Source: Fulvitalea axinellae
Lineage (GTDB): Bacteria; Bacteroidota; Bacteroidia; Cytophagales; Cyclobacteriaceae
Direction: 5' to 3'
Length of the DNA stretch: 64,000 bases
NCBI RefSeq assembly: GCF_036492835.1
Contig: NZ_AP025314.1
Span: 4,568,010 to 4,632,009 of the forward strand
The notes beneath the pieces are model-generated. The model worked only from the letters and a program-made list of their open reading frames with translations. It did no database searches and was not told where the DNA came from. Position numbers and translations under genes: made by a program. Below, piece by piece: positions 37,054 through 46,482 of the stretch. Each line of letters opens with the position of its first letter. The stretch's first letter is position 1.

Positions 37054-39456
37054 ATGAAAAGATCAATCCGGAAAGTGGCCGTCCTGGGCTCCGGCGTGAT
37101 GGGCTCCCGCATAGCCTGCCATTTCGCCAACATCGGAGCGGAGGTGCTGTTGCTGGACATCGTCCCTAGGGAATTGAGCGAAAAGGAAAAAGCCAAAGGC
37201 CTGACGCTCGACAACCCCGCCGTCCGCAACCGCGTTACCGACGAGGCGCTAAAAACCGCCATCAAGACCAACCCGTCACCACTCTACGACAAGGCCTTCG
37301 CCAAAAGGATTACCACAGGCAATTTTGACGACCATATGCCGCGCCTCGGCAAATACGATTGGATCATCGAAGCCGTGGTGGAGAACTTGGCCATCAAAAA
37401 GTCAGTGTTCGAAAACGTGGAAAAGTACCGGACTCCCGGCACTCTTATCACTTCCAACACATCCGGCATCCCTATCCACATGATGGCCGAAGGCCGGAGC
37501 GACGATTTCCGCAAACACTTCTGCGGTACGCACTTCTTCAACCCGCCACGCTATCTCAAGCTTCTTGAAATAATCCCGACGCCCGAGACAGACCCTACCG
37601 TCATTCACTTCCTCGGCCAATACGGCGATCGCTACCTTGGCAAAACCGTCGTCCATTGCAAAGACACTCCCGCATTTATCGCCAACCGGGTCGGGATTTA
37701 TTCCATAATGAAAGTCGTGCAGTCGATGAACAAGCTCGGCCTTACCATCGACGAGGTTGACAAACTGACTGGCCCCGTAATCGGACGCCCGAAATCCGCC
37801 ACCTTCCGGACTTCAGACGTTGTCGGACTCGACACTTTGGCCAAAGTCGCCGACAACCTCTACCAAGCGTTACCGCATGACGAGGAAAGGGAAATATTCA
37901 AGCTCCCGGAAGTCATCGGCACTATGATGGAGCGCAACTGGCTTGGCGAAAAGACCAAACAAGGCTTTTATAAAAAGACCAAGGACGAAAAAGGCCAAAG
38001 ACAAATCCTGACGCTTGATCTTGAGACGCTGGAATACCGGCCAAAACAGAAAAGCGCGTTCCCTACGTTGGAAATGACAAAGTCCATCGACCAAGTCAAG
38101 GACCGTTTCAAGATCCTTTTCTCTGGCCAAGACAAAGCCGGCGAGTTCTACCGCGATTCATTCTTCGGATTGTTCCGCTACGTCACCAACCGCATTCCCG
38201 AAATCACCGACCATATTTATAAGATAGACGAAGCCCTAAAAGCCGGCTTCGGTTGGGAAATGGGGCCGTTCGAAACTTGGGATTCAGTCAAGCCCAAAAA
38301 GATCGTCAAGGCGATGGAAGAGGCCGGTTACAAACCCGCCAACTGGTTCTACGAAATGCAGGAAGCCGGATGCGAGACGTTCTACAAAGTCGAAAACGGA
38401 GTCCGGAAATTCTACGATATCCAGAGCAAGTCTTATAAACCGGTTCCGGGCACTGAAGGCATGATTCTGCTGGACAATCTCCGCCAAAACAACGTTGTAT
38501 GGAGCAACACCGGCGTTTCTCTCTTCGATATCGGCGACGGCGTACTCAACCTTGAGTTCCACACCAAAATGAATACTCTGGGCGGTGAAGTGATCGAGGG
38601 CATCAACAAAGCGATCGAGATTGCCGAAAAGAGCCACCGTGGCCTGATCATCGGCAACGAAGGGGCGAATTTCTCCGCCGGCGCCAACCTCGGGCTGATA
38701 TTCATGAACGCCGTGGAACAGGAATTCGACGAAATCGACTTCATGGTACGTGCTTTCCAAAACTGCATGATGCGCGCCCGCTATTCCGATATTCCCGTAG
38801 TCGTGGCTCCGCATGGAATGACGCTTGGCGGCGGTTGCGAAATCACTCTCCACGCCGACGCCGTACAGGCTGCCGCCGAAACTTATATCGGCCTTGTGGA
38901 AGTTGGGGTCGGACTGATTCCCGCCGGTGGCGGAACCAAAGAAATGGCTCTCCGCACCGCCGATTCCGCCATCAAAGGCGATGTGGAATACAACCGTTTG
39001 CAAGAAGCCTTTATGAATATCGCGACAGCGAAAGTGGCCACATCGGCTCACGAGGCGCTAAATATGGGCATTCTTTCCGAACACGACTCGATCACCGTCA
39101 ACAAAGCCCGACAGATCGCCGACGCCAAGATCAAAGTGCTCGAACTGGCCGAAGCCGGCTACACCCGCCCGGCCCCGCGCAACGACATCAAAGTCGAAGG
39201 CAGGGGAGGCATGGCGATGTTCCTGGCCGGAATCCACGGAATGCGTTTGGGCAACTACATCTCCGACCACGACGCTAAAATCGGCAAAAAAGTGGCTTAC
39301 GTAATGTGTGGTGGTGACTTGTCGGCCCCTGCGGAAGTTTCTGAACAATACCTGCTCGATCTGGAACGCGAGGCTTTCCTTTCCCTAACGGGAGAAAAGA
39401 AAACGCTGGAACGGATACAGGCCGTGCTCCAAAGAGGAAAACCGATCCGAAACTAA
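37054..39456 (+). CDS. fadN: 3-hydroxyacyl-CoA dehydrogenase/enoyl-CoA hydratase fusion (FadN type)
   Basis: 800 residues. Beta-oxidation steps 2 and 3 in one chain. N-terminal NAD domain (VAVLGSGVMGSRIACHFANIG, about 8-28), the dehydrogenase catalytic region with HFFNPPRYLKLLEI (active-site His) and the two helical C-domains, then a C-terminal crotonase domain (from about residue 490: ANFSAGANLGLI and the oxyanion loop MTLGGGCEITLHADA, with VGLIPAGGG). The domain order is the reverse of FadB/FadJ and equals Bacillus FadN (YusL), and the gene order fadN-fadA-fadE also matches. Followed by the thiolase after 36 bp. Confidence 0.93.
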   Translation: MKRSIRKVAVLGSGVMGSRIACHFANIGAEVLLLDIVPRELSEKEKAKGLTLDNPAVRNRVTDEALKTAIKTNPSPLYDKAFAKRITTGNFDDHMPRLGKYDWIIEAVVENLAIKKSVFENVEKYRTPGTLITSNTSGIPIHMMAEGRSDDFRKHFCGTHFFNPPRYLKLLEIIPTPETDPTVIHFLGQYGDRYLGKTVVHCKDTPAFIANRVGIYSIMKVVQSMNKLGLTIDEVDKLTGPVIGRPKSATFRTSDVVGLDTLAKVADNLYQALPHDEEREIFKLPEVIGTMMERNWLGEKTKQGFYKKTKDEKGQRQILTLDLETLEYRPKQKSAFPTLEMTKSIDQVKDRFKILFSGQDKAGEFYRDSFFGLFRYVTNRIPEITDHIYKIDEALKAGFGWEMGPFETWDSVKPKKIVKAMEEAGYKPANWFYEMQEAGCETFYKVENGVRKFYDIQSKSYKPVPGTEGMILLDNLRQNNVVWSNTGVSLFDIGDGVLNLEFHTKMNTLGGEVIEGINKAIEIAEKSHRGLIIGNEGANFSAGANLGLIFMNAVEQEFDEIDFMVRAFQNCMMRARYSDIPVVVAPHGMTLGGGCEITLHADAVQAAAETYIGLVEVGVGLIPAGGGTKEMALRTADSAIKGDVEYNRLQEAFMNIATAKVATSAHEALNMGILSEHDSITVNKARQIADAKIKVLELAEAGYTRPAPRNDIKVEGRGGMAMFLAGIHGMRLGNYISDHDAKIGKKVAYVMCGGDLSAPAEVSEQYLLDLEREAFLSLTGEKKTLERIQAVLQRGKPIRN

Positions 39457-39492
39457 ACCGTCTCGCTTTTTTAACCCGAAAAAGAAAAAACA

Positions 39493-40662
39493 ATGAACGC
39501 ATATATTGTAAAAGCCTACCGGAGCGCCGTAGGCAAAGCGAAGCGGGGAGCCTTCCGTTTCATGCGCTCGGACGATTTGGCCGCCGAGGTCATCAAACAT
39601 ATGGTCGGGACTGTCGAAGGGCTTGAGCGGAAAGAAATCGACGACCTGATCGTCGGTTGCGCCGTTCCCGAGGCCGAACAGGGAATGCAGATCGGAAGAA
39701 TGATTTCCCTACTATCGCTCCCGCAAGACGTTCCCGGAATGACGATCAACCGATACTGCGGTTCGGGACTTGAGGCCATCAACATCGCGGCCGCCCGCAT
39801 CCACGCCGGCATGGCCGATTGCATTATCGCCGGCGGAACGGAATCCATGTCGCTAGTGCCGATGATGGGTTACAAAACGGCGCTAAACTACAAAGTGGCG
39901 GACCAACACCCCGACTATTATTGCAGTATGGGAATAACGGCCGAACAGGTTGCCCAGCAATACGGAGTCACTCGTGACGACCAAGACGAATTCGCCCTGA
40001 ATTCCCACAAAAAGGCTCTTAAGGCTATCGCCGAAGGCAAATTCAAGAATCAGATCGTTCCGGTAACCGTCGAGGAGACTTATCTGAAAGACGGAAAAAA
40101 AGCCACCCGATCACAAACCGTGAACGCCGACGAAGGCCCGCGCGCCGACACTTCCCTGGAAGCTTTGGCCAAACTCCGGCCAGCCTTCGCGATAGGCGGT
40201 TCCGTCACGGCCGGCAACTCTTCCCAAACTTCCGACGGCGCCGCTTTCGCCTTGGTAATGTCAGAAGAAATGGTGAAACGCCACAACCTCGAACCTATCG
40301 CCCGCTTGGTCAGCTACGCCGCCGCCGGCGTCGATCCACGGATTATGGGCATCGGTCCTGTCGCTGCCATTCCGAAAGCGCTCAAGATCGCCGGACTCTC
40401 ACTCAACGATATCGAACAGACCGAACTAAACGAGGCGTTCGCCGCCCAAAGCTTGGCGGTGATCCGTGAAGCCGGGCTTGATCCCGATACGGTAAACGTC
40501 AACGGAGGCGCTATCGCTCTTGGCCATCCTCTCGGCTGTACCGGCGCCAAACTTTCCGTCCAGCTTTTCGACGAAATGAAGTTGCGGAAGCAAAAGTACG
40601 GCATGGTCACCGCCTGCGTTGGTGGCGGTCAGGGCGTAGCCGGCATTTACGAAGTATTCTAA
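39493..40662 (+). CDS. fadA: Acetyl-CoA acyltransferase (3-ketoacyl-CoA thiolase)
   Basis: 389 residues. Final step of the beta-oxidation cycle: thiolytic cleavage of 3-ketoacyl-CoA. Active-site residues are all present: nucleophile Cys89 in NRYCGSGLEAI, His345 in GHPLGCTGAK, and Cys375 in TACVGGGQG. Further motifs GGTESMS and NEAFAAQ. It is 36 bp behind fadN and 83 bp before fadE; the latter gap contains a GC-rich hairpin. Very high GC compared with intergenic DNA. Confidence 0.96.
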   Translation: MNAYIVKAYRSAVGKAKRGAFRFMRSDDLAAEVIKHMVGTVEGLERKEIDDLIVGCAVPEAEQGMQIGRMISLLSLPQDVPGMTINRYCGSGLEAINIAAARIHAGMADCIIAGGTESMSLVPMMGYKTALNYKVADQHPDYYCSMGITAEQVAQQYGVTRDDQDEFALNSHKKALKAIAEGKFKNQIVPVTVEETYLKDGKKATRSQTVNADEGPRADTSLEALAKLRPAFAIGGSVTAGNSSQTSDGAAFALVMSEEMVKRHNLEPIARLVSYAAAGVDPRIMGIGPVAAIPKALKIAGLSLNDIEQTELNEAFAAQSLAVIREAGLDPDTVNVNGGAIALGHPLGCTGAKLSVQLFDEMKLRKQKYGMVTACVGGGQGVAGIYEVF

Positions 40663-40676
40663 CACTTTGACACTCC

Positions 40677-40706
40677 GCCCGGCGCATGAGCCAACCTGCG
40701 TCGGGC
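40677..40706 (+). other. Intercistronic GC-rich hairpin between fadA and fadE
   Basis: gcccggcgca / tgcgtcgggc (40677-40686 and 40697-40706) gives a 10-bp stem with one G-U pair and a 10-nt loop, with no following T-run. It may adjust mRNA processing or stability within the operon. Confidence 0.55.
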
Positions 40707-40745
40707 CCGCCTTTTCCACATACATAAACCCCGAATCGAAACTTT

Positions 40746-42551
40746 ATGGAATCAACAACCGAAAACAAAAAAGCTATAAAAGGAGGCGAATTTCTGGTAA
40801 GAGAAACAAAGCCCGAAGAGATCTTTATTCCCGAAGAATGGAATGAGGAACAGCGCATGATCGCCCAAACCTGCGAGGATTTCATCGAGCACGAAGTCTA
40901 TCCAAAAATCGATGACCTTGACTCTCAGAAATACCCGGATTTAATGCCCGAACTACTGGACAAAGCCGGTGAGCTCGGACTTCTCGGCACTTCAGTCCCC
41001 GAAGCTTACGGCGGATTCGGTATGGATTTCAACACTTCCATGCTCGTAGGCGAGCGGGTGGGGGCCGGGTTCTCCTTCGCCGTGGCGCTGTCGGCTCATA
41101 CCGGCATCGGCACTCTGCCGATTCTTTATTACGGAAATGACGAGCAGAAAGAACGCTACCTTCCCAAGCTCGCTTCCGGAGAGTTGAAAGCCTCGTATTG
41201 CCTAACGGAACCGGATTCAGGCTCGGATGCCAATGCCGGAAAATCCAAAGCCGTACTTTCTCCTGACGGAAAACACTATATCCTCAACGGCCAGAAAATG
41301 TGGATCACCAACGCCGGATTTGCCGACGTGCTGATCGTTTTCGCCAAAATCGACGATGACAAAAACCTTTCGGCCTTTATCGTAGACCGCCATAGCGAAG
41401 GCGTCACAATGAACGACGAGGAACACAAAATGGGCATCAAAGGGTCTTCCACAAGGCAAGTATTCTTCAACGACGTGAAAGTTCCTGTTGAAAACCAGCT
41501 TTACGATCGTGAAAAAGGCTTCAAAATCGCCCTGAATATCCTCAACATCGGCCGGATCAAGCTTTCGGCGGCCACTATCGGCGGCGGAAAAGCGGCTTTG
41601 AAAAACGCTTTGGGATACGCCAAAGAGCGTAAGCAGTTCGGAAAATCCATCTCGGAGTTCGGCGCTATCAAACACAAGCTAGGCGAAATGGTGGCCCGTA
41701 CTTTTATGGCCGAATCGGCGACTTACCGGGCAGGCCAAAATATCGACGATAAGTACGAGCAACTGATCGCCGAAGGAATGGAAGCCGGCAAGGCCAAACT
41801 CAAAGCCACCGAAGAATTCGCCATCGAGTGCGCTATTCTTAAGGTTCTCGGTTCCGAGGTTCTGGATTTTGTAGTGGACGAAGGCGTTCAGATCTACGGT
41901 GGCATGGGCTACTCCTCCGACGCACCGATGGAACGCGCCTACCGCGATTCGCGCATCAACCGCATCTTTGAGGGCACAAACGAAATCAACCGGATGCTTA
42001 CCATCGACATGTTGCTTAAGCGCGGCATGAAAGGCCACCTTGACCTGATGGGACCGGCCATGGCCGTAGCGAAAGAACTCACTTCGGTCCCAAGCTTCGA
42101 AACTCCTGACGAAAGCGAACCGCTGGCCAAGGAATTCGCCATTGTTCAGAACCTGAAGAAGGCTGGGCTTATGATCGCCGGTTCAGCGGTACAAAAGCTG
42201 ATGATGACGCTAAAAGACGAACAGGAAATCCTGATGGCCTTGGCCGATATCCTGATTCAGATTTACGGTGCGGAGTCCGCAGTGCTCAGAACCCAAAAAC
42301 TTATCTCTACCAAAGGCGCCGAAGCTTGCGAAATCGAAAAGGGAATTTGCACAATCGTACTTAACAACGCCATTGACGTATGTCGCAGGGCGGGCCACGA
42401 GGCTATCTGCGCCTTTGCCGAAGGCGACGAAAGACGAATGCTGTTGATGGGCTTGAAACGATTCACCAAAATCGACCCCGCCAACCTGAAGCAAATCCGC
42501 AGAGACATCGCCGACTTCGCTTTGGACAAAGGAGATTACCCATTCTTGTAA
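40746..42551 (+). CDS. fadE: Acyl-CoA dehydrogenase (FadE, YusJ-like)
   Basis: 601 residues. FAD-dependent first step of beta-oxidation. Domains: alpha N-terminal (about 30-150), beta middle (YCLTEPDSGSDANAGKSKA and MWITNAGFADVLIVFAKI), alpha C-terminal (GRIKLSAATIGGGKAALKNALGYAKERKQFG; GVQIYGGMGYSSDAPMERAYRDSRINRIFEGTNEINR with the catalytic-region Glu), then a further 180-residue C-terminal extension found in the longer FadE/YusJ type. Last gene of the fad operon; ends in a bidirectional terminator. Confidence 0.95.
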   Translation: MESTTENKKAIKGGEFLVRETKPEEIFIPEEWNEEQRMIAQTCEDFIEHEVYPKIDDLDSQKYPDLMPELLDKAGELGLLGTSVPEAYGGFGMDFNTSMLVGERVGAGFSFAVALSAHTGIGTLPILYYGNDEQKERYLPKLASGELKASYCLTEPDSGSDANAGKSKAVLSPDGKHYILNGQKMWITNAGFADVLIVFAKIDDDKNLSAFIVDRHSEGVTMNDEEHKMGIKGSSTRQVFFNDVKVPVENQLYDREKGFKIALNILNIGRIKLSAATIGGGKAALKNALGYAKERKQFGKSISEFGAIKHKLGEMVARTFMAESATYRAGQNIDDKYEQLIAEGMEAGKAKLKATEEFAIECAILKVLGSEVLDFVVDEGVQIYGGMGYSSDAPMERAYRDSRINRIFEGTNEINRMLTIDMLLKRGMKGHLDLMGPAMAVAKELTSVPSFETPDESEPLAKEFAIVQNLKKAGLMIAGSAVQKLMMTLKDEQEILMALADILIQIYGAESAVLRTQKLISTKGAEACEIEKGICTIVLNNAIDVCRRAGHEAICAFAEGDERRMLLMGLKRFTKIDPANLKQIRRDIADFALDKGDYPFL

Positions 42552-42568
42552 TCAGAATTCCAAAAATC

Positions 42569-42612
42569 AAAAAGCCCGAAGCCGTTCGTAAAGTGGTCTT
42601 CGGGCTTTTCTT
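42569..42612. terminator. Bidirectional terminator between fadE and the convergent membrane-protein gene
   Basis: Stem aaaagcccgaag (42570-42581) and cttcgggctttt (42598-42609), 16-nt loop; U-tracts on both sides. Confidence 0.85.
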
Positions 42613-42640
42613 CAAAGGGAAATTTAAAGCCTCCTGAATT

Positions 42641-43237
42641 CTAATCTCTATCCGACAACGGAACGGGAGCCTCACGAACCAGACGGTAAATATTCATCAC
42701 CAGCGTTATCGTCATCAACGCCAACCCAATCACGAAAACATAAGGTTCGGGAAGAGCTTGGACCCTCGCCAGATAGGTGCGGATAATCACAAAAGACATA
42801 AAACCCAACATCGTCAACAAACCGCCGTAGAGCCACCAATTCAAAGATTTCACCCATCTCATACCCAACGGCGACAAAACCAACAACACATATGAAACAA
42901 AACCGGCCTTGTTGTCAATAATAGTCAGGCCAATACCGCTTACCTCTCGGTAAGTCGCCAGAAAGTAAAAATGAATAAGGTGGTTGATAACCAAAGCCAT
43001 GACAATATTCGTCAGGAATCCTCGCCTTATTCTGGTTCTAAAAATATTTTTCAATCCAAAACGTCCCGTATAAGCCAAGATTACAATCATCATCACAACC
43101 GATAGCCGGGCCGAATACCGCGAGGCATACAGATACATCTGGTTTTCGTTTTCTCCGAAATTTATTGAGTAAAACAATACCAATGCTTCCAGAATCAGCA
43201 CGCCGGCCACAAACACCCATCCCTTCGCCTTTTCCAT
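42641..43237 (-). CDS. Uncharacterised polytopic membrane protein
   Basis: 198 residues with about six hydrophobic helices (near 8-25, 45-62, 75-95, 110-125, 137-155 and 165-183). Histidines appear in HLIHFYF of the third helix, a pattern reminiscent of haem-binding or ferric-reductase-like membrane domains, but too few conserved positions can be seen to claim that. Convergent with fadE through a shared terminator; no operon partner. Family not recognised. Confidence 0.65.
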   Translation of the reverse strand: MEKAKGWVFVAGVLILEALVLFYSINFGENENQMYLYASRYSARLSVVMMIVILAYTGRFGLKNIFRTRIRRGFLTNIVMALVINHLIHFYFLATYREVSGIGLTIIDNKAGFVSYVLLVLSPLGMRWVKSLNWWLYGGLLTMLGFMSFVIIRTYLARVQALPEPYVFVIGLALMTITLVMNIYRLVREAPVPLSDRD

Positions 43238-43683
43238 CTTCGTCTTGCCAGAATTGAACGGAGCTTACTTTGCCACTTCGTCCTTCTCACAACCTTTCTT
43301 TCAGGTTTTGGTTCAAATGGGCTTGGGCAAAGCTGATTTAGGAAAACAATATAAGGATCAGATTATTGAAGAACAATATTCTGTTAAAAACGAAAAGCAT
43401 AGATTAATATTCGGCTAGAATCACTTTTCATATTCCATTAAATAATCTAAAAGTTTTTTTATATGATTTTTTTTCAAATCAACATACTGCAAAACCCCAC
43501 CAACCCAAACTAACATAAAACACTGTATTACAATAATATACAATTCCAGCTTTCACATTCCCACCTCTTATATCCGCTTTCATATTTCAATTTTACATTA
43601 AATATAATTGCCTATACGATTATACGATTTTCATTACAAATCAAATAGTTCCATATTTGGTTCGTCACCCAAATACAAACTCG
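43238..43683. other. 446-bp AT-rich region upstream of sucA
   Basis: Divergent intergenic DNA between the membrane-protein gene and sucA. Contains many A/T runs and no ORF with coding character. No exact TAnnTTTG motif was found. It must hold the promoters of both genes, so non-consensus promoters are expected. Confidence 0.5.
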
Positions 43684-46443
43684 ATGAGCGATTACTCCTA
43701 TATATCGAATGCCCATGCGGAGTACATAGACCAACTGTACGCCGCCTACCGGGAAAACCCGGATTCAGTGGACGAAAACTGGAAGAAATTTTTCGAAGGC
43801 TTCGACTTTGCGAGGCAATACGAAGCCGGGGCCGACGGGGCCGACACTCCCGCCGCCGCTCCGTCACCGACTTTGCCAGTTGGTGGCGACCACGCTTCCA
43901 AAGAGATCATGGTCCGCAACCTGATTCACGCTTACCGTACGCGCGGCCACTTGCGCTCGTATACAAACCCGGTAAGAAAGCGCCGCGAGCACAAGGCCTA
44001 CCTCGATTTGGAAAGCTTTGGCCTCAGCGACGCCGACTTGGATCAGGAATTCGAGATCGGAAAGGAAATAGGAATCGGAAGAGCGTCGCTTCGCAAGATT
44101 GTGGAAACGCTTAAGATGATCTATGAAGGGCCGATCGGTTACGAGTTTATGAACATCCGCGAGCCGGACGTTCTTAATTGGGTTCGTCGCAAGATAGAGG
44201 AATACGCCCTTAACAAGCGTATGGACATCGATGAAAAGACTCGGATTCTTTTCAAACTCAACGAAGCTGTTGTTTTCGAGAACTTCCTGCACACCAAATA
44301 TATCGGCCAAAAGCGTTTCTCGCTGGAAGGTGGCGAAACGACAATCCCAGCACTTGACGCTTTGATCAACCGCGGGGCTGAACTCGGCCTTAAGGAAGTG
44401 ATCATTGGCATGGCACACCGCGGCAGGCTGAACGTGTTGGCCAATGTCATCGGAAAAACCTACGAACAGATATTCAACGAATTTGAGGGATCTTGCCCGC
44501 CGGATTCCACCATGGGTGGCGGCGACGTGAAGTATCACCTCGGATTCACCAGTAAAATAACTACGCCAGAAGGCCATCCGGTTACACTGAACCTTTCGCC
44601 GAACCCGTCTCACCTTGAGGCTGTCAATCCTGTGGTAATGGGAATGACAAGGGCGAAAATCGACCACCTTTACGGAAAAGACCGCCGTCAGCTGGTGCCG
44701 ATCCTGATCCATGGCGACGCCGCTTTGGCCGGTCAGGGAATCGCTTATGAAACCGCTCAGATGGGTGGCCTCCACGGCTACAACGTAGGCGGAACGATCC
44801 ACTTTGTGATCAACAATCAGCTCGGTTTCACCACAGACTACGAAGACGCCCGTACAAGTATCTACTCTACGGACGTGGCCAAAGTGACCGACGCTCCGGT
44901 ACTTCACGTTAACGGCGATGATCCGGAAGCCGTGGTTCACTGCATGAAATTGGCGATCGAATACCGTCAGAAATTCCTGAAGGATATTTACATCGATATG
45001 GTGTGTTACCGCCGTCACGGGCACAACGAAAGTGACGAACCGAAATTCACCCAGCCTTCTCTATACAAGCTTATTGCCCGCCACTCGAACCCTCGTGAGG
45101 TTTACACCCAAATCCTGATCGAGCGCGGCGACATCGACGCCCAACTGGCGATGAAGATGGACAAGGAGTTCAAGAAATTGCTCCAAGACCGTCTGGATAT
45201 GGTAAAACAGCACCCGCTCCCTTACAGCGTACAGCACCTGGAAGCCGAGTGGAACGCTTTACGTACGGCAACCCGTGAAGATTTCGACAAATCTCCGGCT
45301 ACGGGAATCACCGCCCAAGCCTATGAGAAAATAGCCGAAGCCCTTGCCGGTGTTCCGGATAATTTCAAACCGCTCCGCCAGATTGACAAACTGCTGAAGG
45401 AGCGCCGTAAGATGTATTTCGAAAGCGAGCAGCTCAACTGGGCTACCGCCGAGCTTCTCGCTTACGGATCGCACCTGCTCGACGGAAACAAAGTCCGCAT
45501 ATCGGGGCAGGACGTTCGCCGGGGCACATTCTCGCACCGCCATGCCGTACTTTTCGATTCGGAAAACAACGAGCCGTACACCAACCTGAACAACCTGGAC
45601 AAAGACCAGCCGAAGTTCTCTATCTACAACTCTTTGCTTTCCGAATACGGCGTACTCGGTTACGAATTCGGTTATTCGATCGCAAACCCGAAAGCTTTGG
45701 CCATCTGGGAAGCCCAGTTCGGCGACTTCGCCAACGGTGCGCAAGTAATGATCGATCAGTTCGTGGCCAGCGCCGAAACCAAATGGGGACGGATGAGCGG
45801 TTTGGTGATGCTCCTCCCGCACGGCTACGAAGGCCAAGGGCCAGAACACTCAAGCGCCCGCCTCGAACGCTATCTTCAGCTTTGCGCCGAGCGCAATATG
45901 ATTGTAGGCAACATCACCACCCCGGCCAACTTCTTCCATGCGTTGCGTCGCCAATTGGCGTGGCCGTTCCGCAAGCCTTTGGTCGTAATGTCTCCGAAAT
46001 CGCTTCTGCGCCACCCGGAATGCGTATCGCCGAAAGAGGAATTCCTTAGCGGAACTTTCCAGGAAGTAATCGACGATGTAAACGCAGACGCCAAGAAGAC
46101 GAAAAGAATCCTGTTCTGCACAGGCAAGATCTACTACGACTTGGCCGCCAAACAAAAAGCGGACGGTCGCAACGACGTAGCCATTGTCCGCATCGAGCAG
46201 CTTTATCCGCTTCCTAAAAAACAGCTCGACGCCATTTTCAAAAAATACAAAGGCGCCAAAGAGATCTATTGGGTACAGGAAGAGCCGAAAAATATGGGCG
46301 CCTGGTGGTATATCAACCGCAATATGGACGACACCACATTCACGATCGTAGCGCGCGACACCAGCGCCACTCCGGCCACCGGATTCGCCAAAATCCACGC
46401 CAAGGAGCAAGAAGCTATCGTTCAACAGGCTTTCGCCAAATAA
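43684..46443 (+). CDS. sucA: 2-oxoglutarate dehydrogenase E1 component
   Basis: 919 residues from ATG 43684 (MSDYSYISNAHAEYIDQLYAAY...); the in-frame TTG at 43657 would add nine residues of no family character. TPP-dependent decarboxylation of 2-oxoglutarate, TCA cycle. The N-terminal E2-binding segment (NPDSVDENWKKFFEGFDFA) is typical. TPP and substrate motifs: RFSLEGGETTIPALD, GMAHRGRLNVLANVIGK, GDAALAGQGIAYET, FVINNQLGFTT, and in the transketolase-like C half HGYEGQGPEHSSARLERYLQL. Followed by sucB after 39 bp. Confidence 0.97.
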   Translation: MSDYSYISNAHAEYIDQLYAAYRENPDSVDENWKKFFEGFDFARQYEAGADGADTPAAAPSPTLPVGGDHASKEIMVRNLIHAYRTRGHLRSYTNPVRKRREHKAYLDLESFGLSDADLDQEFEIGKEIGIGRASLRKIVETLKMIYEGPIGYEFMNIREPDVLNWVRRKIEEYALNKRMDIDEKTRILFKLNEAVVFENFLHTKYIGQKRFSLEGGETTIPALDALINRGAELGLKEVIIGMAHRGRLNVLANVIGKTYEQIFNEFEGSCPPDSTMGGGDVKYHLGFTSKITTPEGHPVTLNLSPNPSHLEAVNPVVMGMTRAKIDHLYGKDRRQLVPILIHGDAALAGQGIAYETAQMGGLHGYNVGGTIHFVINNQLGFTTDYEDARTSIYSTDVAKVTDAPVLHVNGDDPEAVVHCMKLAIEYRQKFLKDIYIDMVCYRRHGHNESDEPKFTQPSLYKLIARHSNPREVYTQILIERGDIDAQLAMKMDKEFKKLLQDRLDMVKQHPLPYSVQHLEAEWNALRTATREDFDKSPATGITAQAYEKIAEALAGVPDNFKPLRQIDKLLKERRKMYFESEQLNWATAELLAYGSHLLDGNKVRISGQDVRRGTFSHRHAVLFDSENNEPYTNLNNLDKDQPKFSIYNSLLSEYGVLGYEFGYSIANPKALAIWEAQFGDFANGAQVMIDQFVASAETKWGRMSGLVMLLPHGYEGQGPEHSSARLERYLQLCAERNMIVGNITTPANFFHALRRQLAWPFRKPLVVMSPKSLLRHPECVSPKEEFLSGTFQEVIDDVNADAKKTKRILFCTGKIYYDLAAKQKADGRNDVAIVRIEQLYPLPKKQLDAIFKKYKGAKEIYWVQEEPKNMGAWWYINRNMDDTTFTIVARDTSATPATGFAKIHAKEQEAIVQQAFAK

Positions 46444-46482
46444 TCAACACATCAGGAAAAATCGCCTTAAAATTAAATCGTC

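Noticed and set aside
43864..45024. 386-codon minus-strand frame
   Set aside because: Antisense to sucA; no motif and no start context.
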